Under the pieces are notes generated by a model, which saw only the letters and a program-made list of their open reading frames with translations, had not been told where the DNA came from and did not search any database. A DNA stretch of 12,404 nucleotides from assembly GCA_900543305.1 (NCBI GenBank), contig UQQZ01000074.1, positions 1-12,404 of the forward strand, given 5' to 3'. This DNA comes from an uncultured Oscillospiraceae bacterium (GTDB lineage Bacteria > Bacillota > Clostridia > Oscillospirales > Acutalibacteraceae). Position numbers and translations under genes: made by a program. Below, piece by piece: positions 7,518-12,404 of the stretch. Position 1 is the first letter of the stretch. Each line of letters starts with the position of its first letter.

Positions 7518-8299
7518 TGCTCACGGTTAGTAATCTTTCCATTTGCACAAAGCGGACAAAAGAAGTCCTTGTACACTCCGTCAGCTTTTCTGTGGGCAAC
7601 GGGGAAACATTGGGGTTGATTGGGGAGAGCGGAAGCGGAAAAAGTATGACCAGCAAGTGTATTATGAAACTTCTCAATCCCCGATTATTTGACCAAACTG
7701 GAAGCATCCAATGGAATGGGCGAGAAATGCTCACGGTGAAAATGAGCGAATTGAGAGACTATCGGGGGAGGCAAATCAGTATGATCCCTCAGAACCCCAT
7801 GACCGCGTTTGCCCCAATGCTCAAGCTGGGAAAGCAGGTGGAGATGGGATTTTCACTGAAAGGCCAAACAGAGAAGATGGCATTCCGAAAACGATTCGCT
7901 GCTGCGCTTGCAGATGTCAATTTGCCTGATGCGAGAAAAATCCTTGGAAGTTATCCTCATGAATTATCTGGAGGCACACTGCAACGCGTTATGATTGCCC
8001 TCACCCTTCTTCAACGCCCGAAGTTGATTATTGCGGATGAAATTACCACTGCTGTGGATGCTGCCAGTGAGTATCTGATCCTGAATGAATTAGAGAAATT
8101 AAAAAAATCTGGCGTTTCCATGATCGTTGTGACCCATGACTTTGGCGTGGCCGCTAAGATATGTGACCGGGTGGCCGTTATGAAGAATGGGGAAATCATT
8201 GAAACCGGAAAAACCAAAGATGTCTTTACAAAACCGCAGCACGAATATACCAGACAACTTGTTCAGGCCAGCGTGCTGTTTCAGGAGGGACTATGCTGA
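7514..8299 (+). CDS. ABC importer ATPase, NikD/DppD-like
   Basis: A 261-aa cytoplasmic ATPase of the Dpp/Opp/Nik type. The start is ATG 7514 (ATGA overlap with the permease stop) or the adjacent ATG 7517, which has better spacing from AAAGGAGGG at 7502-7510. Motifs: Walker A GESGSGKS (37-44), the family-typical Q-loop IPQNPMTAF (91-99, Gln93), signature LSGGTLQR (151-158), Walker B LIIADE (171-176) and switch His208. The end PQHEYTRQLVQA is also family-typical, but the iron-sulphur/oligomerisation tail of longer OppD proteins is absent, as is usual for Nik-type ATPases. It should pair with the next ATPase to drive the importer. Confidence 0.92.
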   Translation: MMLTVSNLSICTKRTKEVLVHSVSFSVGNGETLGLIGESGSGKSMTSKCIMKLLNPRLFDQTGSIQWNGREMLTVKMSELRDYRGRQISMIPQNPMTAFAPMLKLGKQVEMGFSLKGQTEKMAFRKRFAAALADVNLPDARKILGSYPHELSGGTLQRVMIALTLLQRPKLIIADEITTAVDAASEYLILNELEKLKKSGVSMIVVTHDFGVAAKICDRVAVMKNGEIIETGKTKDVFTKPQHEYTRQLVQASVLFQEGLC

Positions 8300-9072
8300 G
8301 AGCCGAACATATTACAAAACAATATTCATTACCTGATAGCGGACACACAGTTTTTGACGCCGTGTCAGATGTCTCTTTGGAACTAAAAGATGGATGCGTA
8401 TCCTCACTTGTGGGGGAAAGCGGAAGTGGAAAAAGCACTTTGGCAAGAGTCTTGTCCTACATTGAGATGCCTGATATTGGAAAAGTGTTTCTTGGTGATT
8501 TGGAGGTCACTTCCTGTAAGCGGAAAGAGATTCGTTCTGTTCGAGGTAAGGTACAACTGGTAATGCAGAACGCCCTGGGTTCGTTGGATCCCCATCAAAG
8601 TGTTGCCGCCATTCTGGAGGAACCTCTACAACTCCTGTTTCATATGAAAGCCCAGGATAGGAGGTGTCGATGCCTGGAACTCATGGATATGGTCAGGTTG
8701 GAACGCTCCACCCTTTCTCATCGGCCTAACGAGCTTTCCGGCGGTCAACAGAAAAGATTGTGTATTGCACGGGCTCTGGCAACCCGTCCTCAATATATTA
8801 TTTTTGATGAATCTTTCAGTGGATTGGATGTCACTTTGAAGAAAGAAATCCTGGGTTTTTTGAAAGAACTCCATAAGGAACTTCAGATTGGATTTCTCAT
8901 CATCACCCATGACCTTGACACCGCAATGTATATGGAGGGTGCCATTCATGTGATGCGCAGAGGAAAAATTATTGAAACAGTGGAACAGCCACATCATTTT
9001 TCTGATTTTCAAGAACCCTATTCACAAATGCTTGTCAAGGCCGTCCGTTCCAAGCGACTGGCCTTACAATAA
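8293..9072 (+). CDS. ABC importer ATPase, NikE/DppF-like
   Basis: The second importer ATPase, 259 aa, overlapping the first by 7 bp with AGGAGG at 8283-8288. Motifs: Walker A GESGSGKS (41-48), Q-loop Gln92 followed by NALGSLDPHQSV, which replaces the common DPYSSLNPR-type segment, signature LSGGQQKR (148-155), Walker B YIIFDE (168-173), D-loop SGLD and switch His206. The length and the EPYSQMLVKA end fit NikE/DppF-type subunits. It forms a heterodimer with the preceding ATPase. No sign of decay. Confidence 0.91.
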   Translation: MLRAEHITKQYSLPDSGHTVFDAVSDVSLELKDGCVSSLVGESGSGKSTLARVLSYIEMPDIGKVFLGDLEVTSCKRKEIRSVRGKVQLVMQNALGSLDPHQSVAAILEEPLQLLFHMKAQDRRCRCLELMDMVRLERSTLSHRPNELSGGQQKRLCIARALATRPQYIIFDESFSGLDVTLKKEILGFLKELHKELQIGFLIITHDLDTAMYMEGAIHVMRRGKIIETVEQPHHFSDFQEPYSQMLVKAVRSKRLALQ

Positions 9073-9096
9073 AAAATCAAAAAGGAGTGTTGTAAA

Positions 9097-10752
9097 ATGA
9101 AAAAACTCTTATCGTTGCTGTTGGTCGGTGTTATGAGCGTCATGCTTCTTGCCGGTTGTGGTACTACCGGTGGCGGACAGGATAATCCTGCTTCCGGTTC
9201 CGATGAAACAGAGAAGTCCATCTCTATTGCGCAGAGCGCCAATTTTTCTATGGGCTTTGCCCCCGGCGTTCAGTCCTATGAGACTACATATTACATGAAC
9301 AACTTTTACGAAAGCTTGGTGGAATACCGTGACGGGGAATATCAGCCCTGCCTTGCCACCGACTGGACTGTTTCAGAGGATGGTCTTACTTATACTTTCT
9401 ATTTACGAGAAGATGTGCAGTTTAATGATGGAACTGCTTTTAATGCCGAGGCTGTCAAGCTCTACTTTGACAATATGAAGTCAGTCATTGGAACCAGTGC
9501 AAACTATGGACAACTGGATATGCTAACTACAGAAATTACTGTAGATGATGAGTACACCGTTTCTTTCCATTTGAGTCGCCCATACTACAATGTTTTGAAT
9601 GACCTTGCTATGGTGATGCCCCGCGGTATTCTCTCCGCTGCTGCTTTCAATGAAGATGGCTCTCTTAATACGGAGTATCTGATGACCCATACTCCCGGCA
9701 CCGGCCCCTATATGTTCGAGAGTGTGAACGAAACCGCTACGGAATACACATTTGTGAAAAATCCGAATTATTGGGGCGAAGAACCGGATGTAGATCGTTT
9801 TACAGTAAAGGTCATCCCTGAGTCCAAGGTCGCCGCTATGAGAGCTGGAGAAGTAGATTTTATCATCGGCTCCGACACACTGGATGCGAACTCCTATCAG
9901 GAACTTTCGCAAACAGAGGGGATCACGGGAATTATATCTGATTTCAACTTTGTGACTGAGTTTATCGCCCTCAATGATGAGATTGCTCCTTTAGATGACC
10001 AAAATGTTCGCACGGCCATCCAAATGGCGATTGACAAAGAATCCATCGCACAGAATATTTATGCTGGTCTGCGAACTGCGGCTAATTCGGTAATGCCTAC
10101 AGATATGCCTTATTGTGATGCAACTGTGACAACCCCGGATTACGATATGGCAGGTGCAATCGCCCTTCTGGAGGACTCTGGCTGGGTAGACTCCGATGGC
10201 GACGGAATCCGCGAAAAGGATGGTAAGGTTTTGTCCTTTACCATTACATATCCATCCACGGGTGTGTACGACAATGTGGTTCTCTTTTTCCAAAGTGCTA
10301 TGGAAGAACTGGGTATTGAGATTAAAACTAACCCCATTGATCTAATGGCGTTCATGCAGCAGGTCTTTATGGAGGATAATTATGAGATGACAGCTTACAT
10401 GAGTTATTGGTTCCCTTATGACCCCTATACTTTTGTAGCCAATATGTATCCGTCTACCGATTATTCAGACCCCAGCGGTATTTACTCCACCGATCCTCAG
10501 GTTGCCAAGGCGCTGGCCTCTATGAGTGATGAAGAAGCCAAAGCGTTGATTGCTGGACTGTATAATACAGACGATCCAGCAGTTGTCCAAGAAATCTTTA
10601 CAGAGGCTTTAAACTCCGCCAATGAAAGCAGCGTGATTATTCCGCTCAACTATCGAAATGAATACGCTGTATTCAATAGCGATGTGATTGAGTCCTATAC
10701 CTTTAATAGCATTCCCAACCATGTAGATGTTGCGGCAATTCACCTTAAATAA
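9097..10752 (+). CDS. Lipoprotein substrate-binding protein of the Nik/Opp importer (SBP_bac_5 family, NikA/CntA-like)
   Basis: A 551-aa extracellular binding lipoprotein. The signal peptide has a lipobox LLAG|C with Cys21 as the lipidated residue, then a Gly/Ser/Asp-rich tether to about 40. The SBP_bac_5 signature spans about 87-124 (ATDWTVSEDGLTYTF...FNAEAVKLYF). Further landmarks are GTGPYMFE (201-208), NPNYWGE, and WVDSDGDGIREKDGK (363-377). The overall pattern (for example AMVMPRG, and WFPYDPYTFVANM in the second lobe) recalls NikA and the staphylopine receptor CntA more than peptide-specific DppA/OppA, suggesting a metal chelate ligand; this is inference. Only 24 bases separate it from the ATPase gene, with AAAGGAG at 9081-9087 and no terminator between, so it is the last gene of the operon. 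Confidence 0.92.
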   Translation: MKKLLSLLLVGVMSVMLLAGCGTTGGGQDNPASGSDETEKSISIAQSANFSMGFAPGVQSYETTYYMNNFYESLVEYRDGEYQPCLATDWTVSEDGLTYTFYLREDVQFNDGTAFNAEAVKLYFDNMKSVIGTSANYGQLDMLTTEITVDDEYTVSFHLSRPYYNVLNDLAMVMPRGILSAAAFNEDGSLNTEYLMTHTPGTGPYMFESVNETATEYTFVKNPNYWGEEPDVDRFTVKVIPESKVAAMRAGEVDFIIGSDTLDANSYQELSQTEGITGIISDFNFVTEFIALNDEIAPLDDQNVRTAIQMAIDKESIAQNIYAGLRTAANSVMPTDMPYCDATVTTPDYDMAGAIALLEDSGWVDSDGDGIREKDGKVLSFTITYPSTGVYDNVVLFFQSAMEELGIEIKTNPIDLMAFMQQVFMEDNYEMTAYMSYWFPYDPYTFVANMYPSTDYSDPSGIYSTDPQVAKALASMSDEEAKALIAGLYNTDDPAVVQEIFTEALNSANESSVIIPLNYRNEYAVFNSDVIESYTFNSIPNHVDVAAIHLK

Positions 10753-10914
10753 ATATCATGTTTTTTAAGTTCCGCCTGTCTCATACCATTGTTCCTGCAT
10801 ATAACGAATGACTGTTTTTTGGCATATCGGATGATGTAAATGAGGATACAATATTGTGATGGATAGGCAGGAATCTTTGAAATTGGCATAATGATTCAAA
10901 AAGGAGGTGCGCCA
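10753..10914. other. Intergenic region between binding protein and DtxR-family gene
   Basis: This AT-rich spacer contains no convincing terminator after the binding-protein gene (only a 6-bp CTTAAA/TTTAAG pairing around 10744-10769) and no clean promoter. TACAAT (10847-10852) could be a -10, but the TTGGCA at 10819-10824 is 22 bp away, too far. A perfect 10-bp palindrome ACAATATTGT (10848-10857) overlaps that TACAAT. The regulator may be transcribed by read-through from the transporter operon or from a weak promoter here. Confidence 0.4.
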
Positions 10915-11310
10915 TTGGCCTTGACATCATCTATGGAGGATTATCTTGAAGCTGTGCTTATCCTTCATCAAAAGCGCGGTAGCGTTCGGGGTGTTGATAT
11001 AGCTGTACATTTAGGGGTTACAAAGCCTTCTGTAAGCCGGGCTGTCAAGGAATTGTCCAAATTCGGGCATATTATCAAAAATACCGATGGCACACTCTCC
11101 CTCACAGATTCAGGCTTGCAAATCGCTACACAGATTTATGAGAAACACCAATTTTTCACCAGGCAGCTCATCGAAGCTGGTGTCCCCAAGGATATTGCGG
11201 CGCAGGACGCTTGCAGGCTGGAACACGTCATCAGTGAACAAAGCTTTCAGAAGTTAAAAGAAGCGGCCTTCTCAGGCAGCCGGGAGGTGATACCATCGGA
11301 CGAGTCGTGA
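10915..11310 (+). CDS. DtxR/MntR-family metal-dependent transcriptional regulator
   Basis: The preferred start is TTG 10915, 7 bases after GGAGG (10903-10907); an in-frame ATG at 10891 lacks a ribosome binding site. From TTG the protein is 131 aa and begins MALTSSMEDYLEAV, typical of the family. A winged helix (DIAVHLGVTKPSVSRAVKELSKFGHI) is followed by the dimerisation/metal domain. Metal ligands (numbered from ATG 10891): Asp17 and Glu20 in SMEDYLE, His86, then Cys108, Glu111 and His112 in CRLEHVIS. Cys108 matches the iron regulators DtxR/IdeR, while Asp17 matches manganese-type MntR, so the metal is undecided with a lean to iron. There is no SH3/FeoA-like C-terminal domain. The last 15 or so residues run over the next gene's ribosome binding site and look unlike family members. 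It probably represses the upstream operon through the box at 2216 when metal is plentiful. Confidence 0.9.
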   Translation: MALTSSMEDYLEAVLILHQKRGSVRGVDIAVHLGVTKPSVSRAVKELSKFGHIIKNTDGTLSLTDSGLQIATQIYEKHQFFTRQLIEAGVPKDIAAQDACRLEHVISEQSFQKLKEAAFSGSREVIPSDES

Positions 11311-11720
11311 TTATGGAACTGGAGGATAAGGACGAAAGGACATTTGAAGATTTTCTTGCCTTTTTACAGCTTCATCCAGAATTGAAAACATGGGAAATCG
11401 GCCCGGAGCCGATCCTGTCACTTCCCGGCCTGCAAATCTACCCAGACCGCCGAAAAATCTATCACGGCCAGCAGGAAATTGAGCTGAATACCAAGGAGTT
11501 TGCCCTGCTCTGCCTGTTAGTGACCAATAAAGGGCGGGTACTTACTTATGGGCAGATGTATGAAAAAGTCTGGAAGGAAGAACCCTTTGGCAACGAACAT
11601 ATCGCGGTGGGCAGCCATGTCCGCAGTATGCGGCAGAAACTATATGCCATATATCCCAAACCGCCGTTTGTGATTTCCTGTATCCGGGATGTGGGGTATC
11701 GCTTCGAGGTTCATTCTTAG
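11307..11720 (+). CDS. Stand-alone OmpR-type winged-helix DNA-binding protein
   Basis: A 137-aa protein whose residues about 41-135 form a Trans_reg_C winged helix (ELNTKEFALLCLLVTNKGRVLTYGQMYEKVW ... VGSHVRSMRQKLY ... IRDVGYRFE). It has no receiver domain; the 40-residue N-terminus is acidic (MELEDKDERTFEDFLAFLQ). It is therefore not a two-component response regulator and must be controlled by level, partner or constitutively. Start choice is uncertain. GTG 11307 overlaps the previous stop as GTGA, and ATG 11313 is in frame, but the good GGAGGTGA (11283-11290) is best spaced from ATC 11295, which would give MGRVVIMELED. It is probably an ICE-backbone regulator and is followed by a strong terminator. 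Confidence 0.85.
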   Translation: MIMELEDKDERTFEDFLAFLQLHPELKTWEIGPEPILSLPGLQIYPDRRKIYHGQQEIELNTKEFALLCLLVTNKGRVLTYGQMYEKVWKEEPFGNEHIAVGSHVRSMRQKLYAIYPKPPFVISCIRDVGYRFEVHS

Positions 11721-11724
11721 TATA

Positions 11725-11759
11725 AGGCAGCAGTCTAACAGTTTAGGCTGCTGCTTTTT
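11725..11759 (+). terminator. Strong intrinsic terminator after the winged-helix gene
   Basis: A 12-bp stem GCAGCAGTCTAA (11727-11738) / TTAGGCTGCTGC (11743-11754) contains a single T-G wobble. It has a CAGT loop, is extended by A-T and G-T pairs at the base, and is followed by TTTTT (11755-11759). It starts 5-7 bases after the stop codon. Confidence 0.92.
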
Positions 11760-11948
11760 CCTGTCTGTTTTCACTCCAACTCGCCAAAACCTTGCAAATG
11801 CCGATTTTTTATGAGATTTTCCCGCCGCATATTGTCTGAACTTGCGACTGAATTGTGTTCCATTTGCGTTTCTTGCTCATTTTATTTGCATTTCACCTAT
11901 TATACTACCCCTATTAACATTTTAGTTTGGGGAAAGGTGGTGATCTCT

Positions 11949-12020
11949 GTCAGCTTGTCCCCATAAGGGGATAGCATGGAGCCAAAAAGAAAGGAACCTG
12001 GCGGTTGTCCGCCAACTGAC
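11949..12020 (+). ncRNA. Candidate structured leader RNA (three-way junction)
   Basis: An enclosing stem GTCAG (11949-11953) / CTGAC (12016-12020) brackets two hairpins: TCCCC-ATAA-GGGGA (11958-11971) and TGGCGG-TTGT-CCGCCA (11999-12014), with a purine-rich single strand between them. A terminator follows 24 bases later. I do not recognise it as a known riboswitch class. The structure is inferred by eye from complementarity only. Confidence 0.4.
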
Positions 12021-12043
12021 GAACAAAAAATATTTTCCGTACA

Positions 12044-12078
12044 TACCGCACTCCTCAAGGGGATTGCGGTATTTTTTT
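12044..12078 (+). terminator. Intrinsic terminator / attenuator in the leader
   Basis: The stem TACCGCA (12044-12050) / TGCGGTA (12065-12071) continues after one mismatch with TCCT/GGGA-type pairing around a CAAG loop, and is followed by TTTTTTT (12072-12078). The T-tract flank TATTTTTTTGTTC (12070-12082) is itself complementary to an upstream GAACAAAAAATA (12021-12032), which could extend or compete with the terminator. Confidence 0.8.
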
Positions 12079-12141
12079 GTTCGACAGGCTTTTTCTTTTT
12101 CCCTGGGCCTTACCCATCATCCGCCAAAAGCCAACAGCCGA

Positions 12142-12172
12142 GCGCGTACACCAGAAGGTGTGCGCGCTTTTT
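12142..12172 (+). terminator. Second intrinsic terminator in the leader
   Basis: An 11-bp stem GCGCGTACACC (12142-12152) / GGTGTGCGCGC (12157-12167), with one T-G wobble and an AGAA loop, is followed by TTTTT (12168-12172). Two terminators within 130 bases upstream of one gene suggest tight insulation or regulated antitermination. Confidence 0.85.
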
Positions 12173-12178
12173 CTATGT

Positions 12179-12207
12179 CGGGAAATGCAGATTTCTGTTA
12201 TTTCCCG
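12179..12207 (+). other. Stem-loop downstream of the second terminator
   Basis: The 8-bp stem CGGGAAAT (12179-12186) / ATTTCCCG (12200-12207) has an inner CAG/CTG pairing (12188-12190 / 12195-12197). There is no T-tract, so it is not a terminator. It may be part of the folded leader. Confidence 0.45.
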
Positions 12208-12244
12208 TTAGGACAAGCCAGCCGCGTTGCAGGGGGCCACCGTC

Positions 12245-12273
12245 CGTCTGGATTTCTTCCCGAAATTCAGACG
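12245..12273 (+). other. Stem-loop just upstream of the sigma-like gene's ribosome binding site
   Basis: A 12-bp stem CGTCTGGATTTC (12245-12256) / GAAATTCAGACG (12262-12273) with one G-T wobble and a TTCCC loop. It ends four bases before GGAGG (12278-12282), leaving the site free. It could stabilise the mRNA 5' end or stand near an RNA processing point. Confidence 0.55.
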
Positions 12274-12290
12274 AAACGGAGGTACACAGC

Positions 12291-12404
12291 GTGGACGCTG
12301 GTAAAAAGAAAATATGGGTTCGCGGCCAATTTGTCGAGGTCACGGACGAGGTATATACCGCTTATATGCGGGGCGACCGGAAAATGCGCTACTTTGAGGC
12401 GGAT
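12291..12404 (+). CDS. ICE sigma-70-like/HTH protein, N-terminal 38 codons (runs off the window)
   Basis: The frame from GTG 12291 reads MDAGKKKIWVRGQFVEVTDE and continues open to the window end with VYTAYMRGDRKMRYFEAD. I recognise this as the conserved start of the small sigma-70-family-like proteins found in Firmicutes conjugative elements beside the excisionase/integrase module (the orf7-like position of Tn916 relatives). GGAGG at 12278-12282, 8 bases upstream, supports the GTG. The frame is open further upstream to ATG 11976 without a stop, but that stretch contains terminators and is not protein-like. Only the N-terminus is visible, so the sigma domains themselves cannot be checked. The family call rests on remembered sequence similarity. 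Confidence 0.78.
   Translation, partial: MDAGKKKIWVRGQFVEVTDEVYTAYMRGDRKMRYFEAD

Larger units (their letters stand above)
11760..12290 (+). other. Gene-free leader region ahead of the sigma-like gene
   Basis: About 530 bases without a supported gene. The first 200 bases are AT-rich and hold two direct repeats ATTTGC (11862 and 11884, 22 bp apart) just before a possible promoter: TTGCTC (11873) and TATTAT (11898) with an over-long 19-bp spacer. From about 11920 the sequence becomes GC-richer and strongly structured, with five stem-loops, two of them terminator-like (listed separately). Two forward frames stay open through it, but neither has a conventional well-supported start. The layout resembles an attenuated leader controlling read-through into the ICE regulatory/recombination genes. 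Confidence 0.55.

Noticed and set aside
10891..10914. ATG start for the DtxR-family gene
   Set aside because: It has no ribosome binding site. The encoded residues IQKGGAP come from the ribosome binding site of the TTG start at 10915.
11976..12290. N-terminal extension of the sigma-like protein to ATG 11976
   Set aside because: The stretch contains two intrinsic terminators and translates to a Phe/Pro/Arg/Cys-rich sequence; GGAGG at 12278 supports GTG 12291. Kept only as an observation about open frames.
1..12404. CRISPR arrays, tRNA or rRNA genes, insertion sequence ends
   Set aside because: No regularly spaced repeats, cloverleaf, rRNA-like sequence or transposase gene was seen on either strand.

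Overview
The window looks like part of an integrative and conjugative element (ICE) from a Gram-positive gut-type Clostridia (Lachnospiraceae/Oscillospiraceae-like). Genes have strong AGGAGG-type ribosome binding sites, all read rightward, and are packed with 4-8 bp start/stop overlaps. ICE backbone pieces lie at both ends. On the left is the 3' part of a membrane-anchored CHAP peptidoglycan hydrolase of the conjugation module. On the right is the first 38 codons of the small sigma-70-like/HTH protein that these elements carry near their excision/integration module (the orf7-like position of Tn916 relatives). The ends look more GC-rich than the middle, which suggests inserted cargo.

Layout: (1) 2-1114 CHAP hydrolase, then a strong hairpin whose T-tract is missing (1134-1155), a plausible backbone/cargo junction. 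(2) 1261-2200 a TetR regulator with a clear sigma-A promoter overlapped by a 33-bp palindrome, coupled to a Cys-rich KTR zinc-ribbon protein and closed by an intrinsic terminator. (3) 2216-10752 seven coupled genes: two exporter-fold ABC half-transporters, then a complete NikABCDE/Opp-type importer (two permeases, two ATPases, one lipoprotein binding protein). (4) 10915-11720 a DtxR/MntR-family metal-dependent regulator overlapping a stand-alone OmpR-type winged-helix protein, followed by a strong terminator. (5) 11760-12290 a gene-free leader rich in RNA structure, with two further terminators, ahead of the sigma-like gene.

The most interesting reading is that the cargo is a mobile, iron-regulated metallophore uptake system without biosynthesis genes. 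Three observations support it: a Nik/Cnt-like importer in one operon with a half-transporter pair of YbtPQ/IrtAB-like arrangement; a DtxR-family regulator next to the operon carrying the DtxR-type Cys-x-x-Glu-His metal ligands; and a 19-bp sequence immediately before the first transporter's ribosome binding site (TTAGGTTTCGCTAACTTAA, 2216-2234) that matches the DtxR/IdeR iron-box consensus as I recall it (TTAGGTTAGSCTAACCTAA) at 16 of 19 positions. No biosynthetic gene is visible in the window, so the host may take chelates made by other organisms. Substrate assignments are inference; the families and the box are read from sequence.
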